A DNA stretch of 64,000 nt from Acinetobacter rongchengensis (lineage in GTDB: Bacteria; Pseudomonadota; Gammaproteobacteria; Pseudomonadales; Moraxellaceae). Below the pieces are notes generated by a model. It was not told the DNA's origin and ran no database searches. It saw only the letters and a program-made list of their open reading frames with translations. Location of the stretch: positions 124,001 to 188,000 of the forward strand of contig NZ_RAXT01000002.1 in the NCBI RefSeq assembly GCF_003611475.1, given 5' to 3'. Both the position numbers and the translations under genes were made by a program. Below are positions 40,624 to 48,857 of the stretch, piece by piece. Position 1 is the first letter of the stretch. Each line of letters starts with the position of its first letter.

Positions 40624-40632
40624 TGCTACAAT
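40624..40632 (+). promoter_or_regulatory. Extended -10 promoter for the 40680 gene
   Basis: TGCTACAAT is a TGn-extended -10 with a 5/6 match to TATAAT, 47 nt before the start codon; no good -35 is seen. The rest of the gap 40305-40623 between divergent genes is very AT-rich with no gene recognised. Confidence 0.45.
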
Positions 40633-40679
40633 TTAGTCTGTGGAAAACAATAATCAACCATCTAGGGGGAGTTGATGGC

Positions 40680-40982
40680 ATGGACAAACAATTCATCAGT
40701 ATTTTAGGTTTTAGCCTTGCTTTACTTGCGCAAACTGGTCATACAGCTGCAATTAAAGATACCAATAAACCAATTCAATCTATGATTGTTATAGATAAGC
40801 AATCACCGATTGAAAAAGCTTTAAGCCAGCAAAAGCGTGGCGATTATCTATTGGTTTCAGATAAAGACCAAATCAAAGTGTTAACGTCAATTAAAGTGGC
40901 ACCAGCACAGAGTTTTTTAGCTGAACAACACCAAAAATTTTCACGTTTTGTTCAAGCTTTATTTCAACCACATAGCTCTTAA
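40680..40982 (+). CDS. Small exported protein of unknown function
   Basis: A 100-residue protein starting at ATG 40680, where GGGGGAG lies 8 nt upstream. Residues 1-22 look like a signal peptide (hydrophobic core I-L-G-F-S-L-A-L-L-A, then H-T-A-A). The mature part of about 78 residues has no cysteine and no motif I recognise; it contains D-Y-L-L-V-S-D-K-D-Q-I-K-V and a basic C-terminus. A longer frame from 40623 would overlap the apparent -10 element. Likely periplasmic; function unknown. Confidence 0.6.
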   Translation: MDKQFISILGFSLALLAQTGHTAAIKDTNKPIQSMIVIDKQSPIEKALSQQKRGDYLLVSDKDQIKVLTSIKVAPAQSFLAEQHQKFSRFVQALFQPHSS

Positions 40983-41032
40983 AATTTTGATTTAAATTAA
41001 ATAAATTCAAAACTCCCCAAAAGAATTTATTG

Positions 41033-41079
41033 GCCCAGTTGTTTATTGGTGAATTAACCGTTAAGCGATTGGGCTTTTT
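41033..41079 (+). terminator. Probable terminator before gltX
   Basis: GCCCA (41034-41037 region) pairs with TGGGC (41070-41074), followed by TTTTTC. The loop is long (about 32 nt) and contains AATTAACCGTTAA, which can fold further. It lies 50 nt after the small exported protein gene. Confidence 0.5.
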
Positions 41080-41082
41080 CGT

Positions 41083-41088
41083 TATAAT
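41083..41088 (+). promoter_or_regulatory. -10 box of a likely gltX promoter
   Basis: A perfect TATAAT lies 33 nt before the gltX ATG, directly after the preceding terminator. The matching -35 is poor (TTAAGC with a 16-bp spacer). Confidence 0.4.
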
Positions 41089-41121
41089 GTCCTTAATTTA
41101 CATTCTGAATAATATTTAGTT

Positions 41122-42630
41122 ATGAAAGTCCGTACTCGTATTGCACCCTCTCCTACTGGTTTTCCGCATGTAGGTACTGCCTATATTGCATTGTTTAACT
41201 TATGTTTTGCTAAACAACATGGCGGCGAATTTATTCTTCGTATTGAAGATACCGATCAACTGCGCTCAACCCCTGAATCTGAGCAAATGATTTTAGATTC
41301 ACTACGTTGGTTAGGTTTAAATTGGTCAGAAGGACCGGATATTGGTGGACCACATGCACCTTATCGCCAATCTGAACGTATGGGCATTTATAAAGATTAT
41401 GCTTTGGAACTGATTGAAAAAAACCATGCTTTCTATTGCTTTGCAACAGCTGAAGAGCTTGATCAAATGCGTGCAGAGCAACAAGCACGTGGTGAAACAC
41501 CTCGTTATGACGGTCGTGGTTTAAAACTTTCCCAAGACGAAGTACAACAACGTTTAGCCAATGGCGAACCACATGTCATTCGTATGAAAATACCTGAAGA
41601 AGGTGTTTGTAAATTTAATGACTTATTACGTGGTGAAGTTGAAATTCCTTGGTCACAAGTCGACATGCAAATCCTACTGAAAACTGATGGATTACCGACT
41701 TACCACTTGGCCAATGTCGTTGACGATCATTTAATGCAAATCACACATGTGATTCGTGGTGAGGAGTGGATTCCATCTGCACCTAAACACCAGTTACTTT
41801 ACCAATACTTTGGTTGGGACATGCCTGTTTTATGCCATATGCCATTATTGCGTAACCCAGATAAATCAAAATTATCTAAACGTAAAAACCCAACCTCAAT
41901 CAACTATTACAAAGATATTGGTGTGCTTCCAGAAGCCTTGTTGAACTATCTAGGTCGTATGGGTTGGTCTATGCCTGATGAAAGTGAAAAATTCACATTG
42001 GCAGAAATGATTGAACATTTCGATATTCAACGTGTATCTTTAGGCGGTCCAATTTTTGATGTTGAAAAATTGAACTGGCTGAATGGCCAATGGATCAAAG
42101 GTTTAACACCTGCTGAATTGTTAAACAGACTGATTGCGTGGAAATCTGATCGTCAAACATTAGAAGAAATCGCAGCAGCAATTCAACCACGTATTCATTT
42201 ATTGTCAGAAGCTGTGAATTGGGCAGGATTCTATTTCAACCAATTCCCAACCCTGTCAAAAGAGCAATTTGAAAGCAAGAAACTGTCTGAAGAACAAGTT
42301 CGTCAAAGTTTACAGTTTGCAATTTGGCGTTTAGAGAGTTTATTTACGTGGAATAATGACACGGTAAGCCAAACCTTAATGGATCTGGCAAATCAAATGG
42401 AGATTAAACTGCGTGATTTCATGCCTGCATTCTTCATTGCGATTGCAGGTTCAACTTCATCTACACCAGTGATGCAATCTATGGTGACTCTCGGTCCTGA
42501 TTTAACCTTCGCTCGTTTACGTCATGCACTGGAAATTGTAGGTGGCCCGAGTAAAAAAGAAGCGAAAGTTTGGGAAAAACTCAACGAAAGCTTAAAATTG
42601 CCGAAAAATGATGCAATCGATGAGGCATAA
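41122..42630 (+). CDS. gltX: Glutamyl-tRNA synthetase
   Basis: A 502-residue class I synthetase that charges tRNA-Glu. The HIGH-type motif sits in [13 protein letters not shown] (His16), and K-L-S-K-R is at 250-254. There is one catalytic half and a C-terminal anticodon-binding helical domain, with full length and no break. It is directly followed by tRNA-Ala and tRNA-Glu genes on the same strand, so enzyme and substrate RNA may share transcription. Confidence 0.96.
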   Translation: MKVRTRIAPSPTGFPHVGTAYIALFNLCFAKQHGGEFILRIEDTDQLRSTPESEQMILDSLRWLGLNWSEGPDIGGPHAPYRQSERMGIYKDYALELIEKNHAFYCFATAEELDQMRAEQQARGETPRYDGRGLKLSQDEVQQRLANGEPHVIRMKIPEEGVCKFNDLLRGEVEIPWSQVDMQILLKTDGLPTYHLANVVDDHLMQITHVIRGEEWIPSAPKHQLLYQYFGWDMPVLCHMPLLRNPDKSKLSKRKNPTSINYYKDIGVLPEALLNYLGRMGWSMPDESEKFTLAEMIEHFDIQRVSLGGPIFDVEKLNWLNGQWIKGLTPAELLNRLIAWKSDRQTLEEIAAAIQPRIHLLSEAVNWAGFYFNQFPTLSKEQFESKKLSEEQVRQSLQFAIWRLESLFTWNNDTVSQTLMDLANQMEIKLRDFMPAFFIAIAGSTSSTPVMQSMVTLGPDLTFARLRHALEIVGGPSKKEAKVWEKLNESLKLPKNDAIDEA

Positions 42631-42687
42631 TTAAATTTCCTGTTGACGTATGAGCGTAATATCCCTAATATTGCGCTCACACAGACT

Positions 42688-42763
42688 GGGGTCATAGCTC
42701 AGTTGGTAGAGCGCTACAATGGCATTGTAGAGGTCAGCAGTTCGATCCTGCTTGGCTCCACCA
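42688..42763 (+). tRNA. tRNA-Ala (anticodon GGC)
   Basis: A 76-nt cloverleaf with encoded CCA. The acceptor GGGGTCA pairs with TGGCTCC; D-arm AGCTCAGTTGGTAGAGC; anticodon stem CTACA/TGTAG with loop ATGGCAT, so the anticodon is GGC; T-arm GCAGTTCGATCCTGC. Confidence 0.96.
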
Positions 42764-42794
42764 CTTTTAAATCCTCTGTTGTGTTGCCTCACTT

Positions 42795-42870
42795 GTCCCT
42801 ATCGTCTAGAGGCCTAGGACATCGCCCTTTCACGGCGGTAACCGGGGTTCGAATCCCCGTAGGGACGCCA
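42795..42870 (+). tRNA. tRNA-Glu (anticodon TTC)
   Basis: A 76-nt cloverleaf with encoded CCA. The acceptor GTCCCTA pairs with TAGGGAC; the anticodon loop CTTTCAC gives TTC; T-arm CGGGGTTCGAATCCCCG. It lies 31 nt after tRNA-Ala and 164 nt after gltX. Confidence 0.97.
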
Positions 42871-42893
42871 TATTCAAGATGGCGACATCTTAA

Positions 42894-42929
42894 TAAAAAA
42901 CCCAAGCATTGTGACTTGGGTTTTTTATT
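42894..42929 (+). terminator. Terminator of the tRNA-Ala/tRNA-Glu unit
   Basis: AAAAAACCCAAG and CTTGGGTTTTTT form a strong stem with a CATTGTGA loop and a T-run. It is symmetrical and could work in both directions. Confidence 0.92.
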
Positions 42930-43032
42930 GCCTAAATTTTATTGATAAGATTGACTTGGCATTTTCTTACGGCTTTTGCATTCTGCCTAATTACGATTAA
43001 AATGGCAGTCAGATGAAAAATATGGAGCAACC

Positions 43033-43374
43033 ATGCAATACCAATGTCCAAAATGTCAGAGTCGGAAAATCATTCCAGTTGCGAGTGCAAATGAACCTGC
43101 AGTACGTCCCGTTGTACCTAAAAGCCTTGTTTTTTTGATTCCTTTGCTTTTTATTCTACTGTTGTTGGTTGTCATTAGTATTGCAATGTGGCTTTTTGGC
43201 GATGGTGCAGGACAAACCTTACAAATCGCAACTGTGGTTGTGTTTATTGCAACCGTGATCGCAGGTTTATTATTTTGGCGTGATCTTCCTGATTTTAAAA
43301 TTTCTATGCAATCTTTCATGCAAGCCAATAAAGAATGGAAATGTCGTGATTGTAATCACCAATGGAAGATTTAA
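43033..43374 (+). CDS. Small membrane protein with split zinc ribbon
   Basis: A 113-residue protein. The N-terminus has C-P-K-C (Cys5, Cys8). Two membrane helices lie at about 31-54 and 63-83. The C-terminus has W-K-C-R-D-C-N-H-Q-W (Cys104, Cys107). The two Cys pairs, on the same side of the membrane, could bring together one four-Cys zinc site. Each half resembles the knuckles of zinc-ribbon proteins. Function unknown. It is monocistronic and ends in a clear terminator; the CDF zinc exporter gene lies just beyond, convergent. Confidence 0.75.
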   Translation: MQYQCPKCQSRKIIPVASANEPAVRPVVPKSLVFLIPLLFILLLLVVISIAMWLFGDGAGQTLQIATVVVFIATVIAGLLFWRDLPDFKISMQSFMQANKEWKCRDCNHQWKI

Positions 43375-43413
43375 TTTTCTAAATTGCTTTTAAAAATAGG
43401 CTTCGTCAAATAC

Positions 43414-43446
43414 AACAGCACCGATTTATCTGGTGCTGTTTTTCTT
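43414..43446 (+). terminator. Terminator after the zinc-ribbon membrane protein gene
   Basis: AACAGCACC (43414-43422) and GGTGCTGTT (43432-43440) form a perfect stem followed by TTTTTC. It lies 39 nt after the stop codon. Confidence 0.9.
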
Positions 43447-43456
43447 TATATCTTTT

Positions 43457-44422
43457 TTATAATGAGTTCTTTTTCTCATCGTGATCGTGATCGTGATCGT
43501 GATCGTGATCGACATGTTCCTTTGATTCGTGTGAATACACCATGCACTCATCATCCTCAATCTGCAAAGTCATTTCAGTAATACCATGCTCATGGCTCAA
43601 TACTTCAATCGCATCTTGATACACTTGCTTACGATCCGCGGTAGGCGCAAATAAATGCACAGTTAAATGTATATTTTTAGAGGTAATTGCCCAAACTTTT
43701 AATTGGTGAATACTTTCAACGCCATCCACTGTTAATAAATCATGACGGAGTTTTTCTATATCAATTTCTTCAGGCACACCTTCCAATAAAATATTGATAC
43801 TTTGCTTCAATAAAATCCAAGTTCGAGGTAAAACCCAAAACCCGATTAAAACCGCAATCACTGTATCGACCCACATCCACCCTGTAAAATAAATGATTGC
43901 ACCACCGATAATGACCCCGATCGAACCGACTGCATCACTCAATACTTCAAGATAAGCACCTTTTACATTTAGGCTCTCTTGCGAGCTTGAGAATAGAATT
44001 TTCATCGAAATCAAATTGATGACCAGTCCAATCACCGCAACAATCATCATGCCCATACTTTGAATTTCGGGAGGATGGCTAAAACGTTGGTATGCCTCAA
44101 ACAAGATATAAATGGCGACCATGAATAACATACAAGCATTGAACAACGCAGCCAAAATCTCAAAGCGCTGATACCCAAAAGTGCGTTTATCATCGGCAGG
44201 TAATTTACCAATTTTGATTGCCACCAAAGCAATCGCAAGTGCTGCAGCATCTGTAAACATATGTGCTGCATCTGATAACAAAGCCAAACTCTGTGTCATA
44301 AAACCAGCGATGACTTCAATGATTAAAAATGCTGTTGTTAATGCCAGCGCAAAAGTTAGCTTTTTAGCATTGCCTTCTGTGACAACTGCATGATTGTGAT
44401 CATGCCCAGCGTGCTCACCCAT
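43457..44422 (-). CDS. czcD: CzcD-type cation diffusion facilitator (metal/H+ antiporter)
   Basis: A 321-residue CDF exporter of Zn2+ and related metals. Six helices lie in residues about 20-210, then a cytoplasmic dimer domain. TM2 has the metal-site run L-L-S-D-A-A-H-M-F-T-D, and TM5 L-E-V-L-S-D-A-V-G-S. Both ends are His-rich: H-A-G-H-D-H-N-H at the N-terminus, and an (Asp-His)5 run near the C-terminus encoded by a hexanucleotide tandem repeat. A GAGG ribosome site is 8 nt before the ATG. It is divergent from a DUF4198-like gene; a Fur-box-like site lies between them. The gene name is by family; its metal is not proven. Confidence 0.88.
   Translation of the reverse strand: MGEHAGHDHNHAVVTEGNAKKLTFALALTTAFLIIEVIAGFMTQSLALLSDAAHMFTDAAALAIALVAIKIGKLPADDKRTFGYQRFEILAALFNACMLFMVAIYILFEAYQRFSHPPEIQSMGMMIVAVIGLVINLISMKILFSSSQESLNVKGAYLEVLSDAVGSIGVIIGGAIIYFTGWMWVDTVIAVLIGFWVLPRTWILLKQSINILLEGVPEEIDIEKLRHDLLTVDGVESIHQLKVWAITSKNIHLTVHLFAPTADRKQVYQDAIEVLSHEHGITEMTLQIEDDECMVYSHESKEHVDHDHDHDHDHDEKKNSL
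43478..43511. repeat. Hexanucleotide tandem repeat (GTGATC)5 inside czcD
   Basis: Five perfect GTGATC units occupy 43481-43510, with partial units on both sides. On the coding strand it reads as alternating Asp and His codons near the C-terminus of the CDF exporter. The 6-bp unit keeps frame, so slippage would change the number of His-Asp pairs without breaking the protein. Confidence 0.95.
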
Positions 44423-44480
44423 GACTTACCTCTTTTGAGTTGTTCATTTTTATGACCATTTAAATTCAACACCAAAAAAC

Positions 44481-44499
44481 AATAATGATAATTATTATC
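44481..44499. promoter_or_regulatory. Fur-box-like operator between czcD and the DUF4198-like gene
   Basis: AATAATGATAATTATTATC matches the 19-bp Fur consensus GATAATGATAATCATTATC at 17 positions. It lies 59-77 nt upstream of czcD and 83-101 nt upstream of the divergent gene, so it could control either. A Zur-type or other Fur-family protein is a possible alternative reader. Confidence 0.6.
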
Positions 44500-44581
44500 A
44501 AACAATAATATTCTCATATATACTCTTCAACCAATGAGCGCTTGTATAAATAATCGTTTTACACTTATAGGACTATTTCAC

Positions 44582-45397
44582 ATGAAAAAATACATCATTC
44601 CTAGCTTAGTACTTAGCTCACTTTTTTGCTCGATCGTACAAGCCCATGAACCCTATGTTGCGCCCTTAGGCTATATCACATCCAATACCCAGATTCCTGT
44701 CATCGGTGGTTATGCAGAGGAAGCGTTAAATGCCGAACATGCACTCGGCAAAATATCGTTCACCATTATCCAACCAGACAATAAAAAATCTGAAATTCAA
44801 ACCTCAGAAAATGCAAAAACAGCCACTGTCTTTGATTTAACACTCAAAGATCAGGGGACTTATCAAATTTCTGCTCAAACCGCTTACCCATTAAAATATG
44901 TTCAACACAATAAACAATGGAAAATGTTGTTTGATATGCCAGCAGATCAAGCTTCACCCATTAGTGAACGTGATTACGTCATCCCATCCGACTTTAAAAA
45001 AGTCCCAACACCTGTAGAAATTACCCGTGAATGGTCTATTCAAAGTTTTGTATCTAAAGAGAAAACTTCTCCAGTACACAGCATCACCACTTCGCCAATT
45101 CAAGTTGAGTTTAAAACACATCCGAATAGCATTTACGCGCAGCAACCTGTACAAATCATCATTAAAAAATCAGATCAAGCACTGAAAAATGTAGAACTTT
45201 TAGTTCGAGCTCAAGGTCAAACAGACAAACAAGCTCAAAAAGTTATAGTCAGTTCAGATGGCTCAGCGACTTTAAATTTCCCTCATTCAGGTCAATATTT
45301 AATTGAAGTCAGTGAAACAATCGATACCACAACAAAACCTGTGAATCAGTACTACACCATAATTAGTTTGGGGGTTTTACCTGTTTCGACAGAATAA
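44582..45397 (+). CDS. DUF4198-like periplasmic protein
   Basis: A 271-residue secreted protein; the signal peptide M-K-K-Y-I-I-P-S-L-V-L ... V-Q-A is followed by the mature start H-E-P-Y-V-A-P. It looks like two Ig-like beta domains, the second with I-Q-V-E-F-K-T-H-P-N-S. DUF4198 proteins often sit beside metal uptake or efflux genes and begin with a metal-binding-type His after cleavage. I chose ATG 44582, the start of the signal peptide; a frame from 44534 adds 16 residues without sense. Role unknown, but a link to metal homeostasis is suggested by its divergent czcD, the Fur-like site and the following czc operon. Confidence 0.65.
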   Translation: MKKYIIPSLVLSSLFCSIVQAHEPYVAPLGYITSNTQIPVIGGYAEEALNAEHALGKISFTIIQPDNKKSEIQTSENAKTATVFDLTLKDQGTYQISAQTAYPLKYVQHNKQWKMLFDMPADQASPISERDYVIPSDFKKVPTPVEITREWSIQSFVSKEKTSPVHSITTSPIQVEFKTHPNSIYAQQPVQIIIKKSDQALKNVELLVRAQGQTDKQAQKVIVSSDGSATLNFPHSGQYLIEVSETIDTTTKPVNQYYTIISLGVLPVSTE

Positions 45398-45470
45398 TAA
45401 ATGAATAAATAAGGTCGATAGATTGAATCATGCGCTTGTAGATTCATCACCATCTATTCAAGACCTGCTG

Positions 45471-45519
45471 ATAGAAAGCTTCCTCATTTCACTTTAAGAC
45501 AAGCAAGGAAGCTTTCTAT
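45471..45519. terminator. Long hairpin between convergent DUF4198-like gene and czcA
   Basis: ATAGAAAGCTTCCT (45471-45484) and AGGAAGCTTTCTAT (45506-45519) are perfect 14-bp complements around a 21-nt loop. There is no T-run on either side, so termination is likely but not certain. Confidence 0.55.
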
Positions 45520-45602
45520 AACGTCAATACACCATCCTTCGAAAGAATAGGTTATTTAAGGATCTAGGCAGATACCATCATCCTCCTAAATCACTATTCA
45601 CA

Positions 45603-48600
45603 TTAAAATGTCGCTTTACTGATCTGTACTCGCTTAGACTTGATTTTACTTCCCTCATTCATCCAGCGATAAATCACTGGCAGAATTAACAAGGTTAAAA
45701 GTGTTGATGAAACAATTCCACCAATAACCACTGTCGCCAAGGGACGTTGTACTTCTGCCCCTGTGCCCGTCGCAAGCGCCATAGGAATAAAGCCTAATGA
45801 AGCGACACATGCAGTCATTAGCACAGGTCTTAGACGTAGGATTGCACCTTGCCATGTCGCTTGATCAATAGCCATGTGTTGGCGTAGTTCTTTAATAAAG
45901 GTCAGCATTACCAAACCATTCAAAACAGCCACACCAGATAAAGCAATAAAACCTACCCCTGCAGACATTGACAGTGGAATATCACGTAACCACAATGCGA
46001 CCAAACCACCACATAATGCAAAAGGCACACCCGTAAAGACCAATAAACTTTCCTTAACGTTATGGAAAACAGCCATGAGTAAAATAAAGATGGTGATCAA
46101 AGCCAAGGGCACAACCAACTGCATTCTCGCTTTTGCAGAAGTTAAATTTTCAAACTGTCCACCGTAATTCAGCCAATACCCTGCTGGCATGTCTTGTTTA
46201 GCAAGCGTATTTTGTAGTTCCATGACAAATGAACCTAAATCACGCCCCTCGACATTGGCAGTCACCACCACACGGCGTTTACCATCCTCACGACTCACTT
46301 GATTAATCCCGAGAATATTTTCAACCTTGGCGACATCTTGAAGCTGAATCAGACCACCATTCGGGGTTTGTATGGGCAATACAGCCAAATGCTCAGATGT
46401 CCGTTGTGCATCATCTAAACGAATCACAAAGTCAAAACGGCGATCGCCTTGTAGAATCTGCCCAACATTTTGCCCACCGACACTGGTTGCAACCAAGTCC
46501 TGAATGGCTCTCACGGAAAGCCCATATTGAGCAGCAATCGCTTTATTCACTTCCACATTAATCAAAGGCAAACCAGACGTTTGCTCTACATTGACCGCTG
46601 TAGCGCCTGAAATAGTCTTGATTTGCTGTGCAATATGATTGGCTTGTTGGTTTAAAACCGCCATATCATCACCGAAGATTTTTACTCCGACATCACTACG
46701 TACACCTGAAATAAGTTCATTAAAACGCAATTCAATCGGTTGAGAGAATTCACTATTATTTCCAGGCAGTGTACTTAGAAAAGCGATCATCCGTTGACGC
46801 AATTCATCGGTACTTTCTTGGGGATTAGGCCATTGTTGCTGTGGCTTGAGTAATACCACTGCATCGGAAATATTAGGTGGCATGACATCGGTTGCGACTT
46901 CTGCAGTTCCAGTACGTGCAAATATAGCTTTGATCTCTGGAAATGCCTTCAAGAGTAACTTTTCCGTATTTTCCTGCATACGCAAAGACTGCTCTAAGCC
47001 TGTACTTGGTGAACGCATTTGCTGTACAGCGAAATCACCTTCACTTAACGTCGGTGCGAATTCACTGCCAATCTTAGTAAACAGCACGCCTGTTAGAATG
47101 AGAATGCATACCGCAAAAGTAACCACGAAGAATTTAAATTCATAAGCAATATTGAGTAATTTTTCGTAGTTTCGCTTTAACCACAGCATCCAACGACTTT
47201 CCGTTTCTTTCACCTCTCCTGTGACGAATAAAGCCACGGCAGCAGGTACAAAAGTCACTGAAAGAATGATTGCCCCGACCAATGCCAACACCACGGTCAT
47301 CGCCATAGGATGGAACAATTTTGCTTCTACACCTAATAAAGCGAAGATCGGTAAATACACGACGAGGATGATCAATTGCCCAAAAATCAATGGACGACGT
47401 GCCTGCCGTGCGGCAAGAAAAACTTCTTTAAAGCGTTCATTTTTCGTCAATAAACGCCCTTTGGCATGCTGTGCTTCAGCCAAGCGTCGAATACAATTTT
47501 CGACAATCACCACTGCACCATCCACAATAATACCGAAGTCTAAAGCCCCCAAGCTCATCAGATTGGCACTGATTTTTTGCTCAGCCATACCCGCTAATGT
47601 AAAGAGCATCGACAAAGGAATGACACAGGCGGTAATTAGTGCAGCTCGGAAATTTCCTAAAAATAGAAAGAGAATCACAATAACCAGAATCGCCCCTTCA
47701 ACGAGATTTTTCTGAACAGTGGTTATCGCTCGTTCGACTAAGTCAGTACGATCATAAACAGTTTCAATCACCACACCTTTCGGTAAAGATTGCTGAACTT
47801 CTTTGACTTTCGCATCGACTGCTTTCGCCACAGTTCGGCTATTTTCACCCATCATCATCATGGCGATACCCAAAACAGCCTCCTCGCCATTATAGGTTGC
47901 ACCACCAGTCCGCAAATCATGCCCAATCGATACCGTGGCAACATCAGCAACACGGATTGGAAAACCATTTTTATGTGCAATACTGACATTTTGAATATCT
48001 TCAATACTGTTCAGTGTTCCTGGTACACGTACCGTCATTTGCTGACCGTTATTTTCAATAAAACCAGCACCACGGTTTTCATTATTTTCAGTTAAAGCTG
48101 CTTGTAGATCACGCACAGGAATCTGTAACTGTTGTAAACGATTCAGATCAGGTCTGACCACATAGGTTTTATTAAAACCACCTATAGAATTGACCTCAGC
48201 CACGCCTGCAACACGTTGTAACTGTGGGCGTACAATCCAATCTTGGATTTCACGTAAGTCCATCGCAGTATAGGATGTACCATCGGCTTTTTTTGCATTC
48301 GGCTCAGCTTTAATAATCCATTGATAGATCTCACCTAGGCCTGTCGAAACAGGTGACATGGTCGGTGTAATGCTATTCGGTAATTCAGCCTGCGCTTCCT
48401 GTAAGCGCTGATTGATCTGCTGTCTAGCCCAATAGATATCTGTACCATCTTTAAAAATAATGGTCACTTGTGATAAGCCATAGCGAGAGATGGAACGGGT
48501 TTGCTCTAACTTTGGCAACCCAGCCATCGAGTTTTCGATGGGATAGGTAATCCGTTGTTCAATTTCTAAAGCAGTAAAACCTGGTGCTTGCGTATTAATC

Positions 48601-48857
48601 TGTACTTGAGTATTGGTAATGTCAGGTACAGCATCTATGGGGAGCTTTTGATAGCTATAAATACCCACAGCAATCCAAGTGATGGCAAACAGCATCACCC
48701 AAATTGTATTTTGAATAGAAAATTGAATCAGTCGATCAAATATACCTTCAGGCTTCGGTAATGTCGCATCTAACTCAGAACTGGTATCTGAGTTTAAATG
48801 GACGTTTGAGTTTGAATGCGCATTTGATTCAGAATTTGGAGAATCATTAGTGCTCAT
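45603..48857 (-). CDS. czcA: CzcA-type heavy-metal efflux RND pump
   Basis: A 1084-residue inner-membrane RND pump of the heavy-metal (HME) class that drives Co/Zn/Cd out using the proton gradient. Twelve helices and two large periplasmic loops are seen. TM4 has the HME signature D-F-G-I-I-V-D-G-A-V-V-I-V-E-N, with both Asp residues and the Glu. The N-terminal 35 residues are an extra Ser/Asn/Asp-rich stretch before the usual F-D-R-L-I-Q-F-S-I. The ATG overlaps the czcB stop by 11 bp behind an AAGGAG site. It is the last gene of czcICBA. Confidence 0.93.
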   Translation of the reverse strand: MSTNDSPNSESNAHSNSNVHLNSDTSSELDATLPKPEGIFDRLIQFSIQNTIWVMLFAITWIAVGIYSYQKLPIDAVPDITNTQVQINTQAPGFTALEIEQRITYPIENSMAGLPKLEQTRSISRYGLSQVTIIFKDGTDIYWARQQINQRLQEAQAELPNSITPTMSPVSTGLGEIYQWIIKAEPNAKKADGTSYTAMDLREIQDWIVRPQLQRVAGVAEVNSIGGFNKTYVVRPDLNRLQQLQIPVRDLQAALTENNENRGAGFIENNGQQMTVRVPGTLNSIEDIQNVSIAHKNGFPIRVADVATVSIGHDLRTGGATYNGEEAVLGIAMMMMGENSRTVAKAVDAKVKEVQQSLPKGVVIETVYDRTDLVERAITTVQKNLVEGAILVIVILFLFLGNFRAALITACVIPLSMLFTLAGMAEQKISANLMSLGALDFGIIVDGAVVIVENCIRRLAEAQHAKGRLLTKNERFKEVFLAARQARRPLIFGQLIILVVYLPIFALLGVEAKLFHPMAMTVVLALVGAIILSVTFVPAAVALFVTGEVKETESRWMLWLKRNYEKLLNIAYEFKFFVVTFAVCILILTGVLFTKIGSEFAPTLSEGDFAVQQMRSPSTGLEQSLRMQENTEKLLLKAFPEIKAIFARTGTAEVATDVMPPNISDAVVLLKPQQQWPNPQESTDELRQRMIAFLSTLPGNNSEFSQPIELRFNELISGVRSDVGVKIFGDDMAVLNQQANHIAQQIKTISGATAVNVEQTSGLPLINVEVNKAIAAQYGLSVRAIQDLVATSVGGQNVGQILQGDRRFDFVIRLDDAQRTSEHLAVLPIQTPNGGLIQLQDVAKVENILGINQVSREDGKRRVVVTANVEGRDLGSFVMELQNTLAKQDMPAGYWLNYGGQFENLTSAKARMQLVVPLALITIFILLMAVFHNVKESLLVFTGVPFALCGGLVALWLRDIPLSMSAGVGFIALSGVAVLNGLVMLTFIKELRQHMAIDQATWQGAILRLRPVLMTACVASLGFIPMALATGTGAEVQRPLATVVIGGIVSSTLLTLLILPVIYRWMNEGSKIKSKRVQISKATF

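Noticed and set aside
42643-42945. 100-codon plus-strand reading frame
   Set aside because: It spans both tRNA genes; it is an accident of their sequence.
43478-43511. CRISPR array
   Set aside because: The 6-bp units are contiguous with no spacers; a simple tandem repeat in coding sequence.
43384-43581. Reading frame with an Arg-Asp repeat, opposite czcD
   Set aside because: It is the antisense of the hexanucleotide repeat and the terminator; no ribosome site and no conserved feature.
47221-47715. 164-codon plus-strand reading frame opposite czcA
   Set aside because: It lies fully inside the well-supported czcA gene and has low-complexity Thr/Lys/Arg-rich translation typical of antisense frames.
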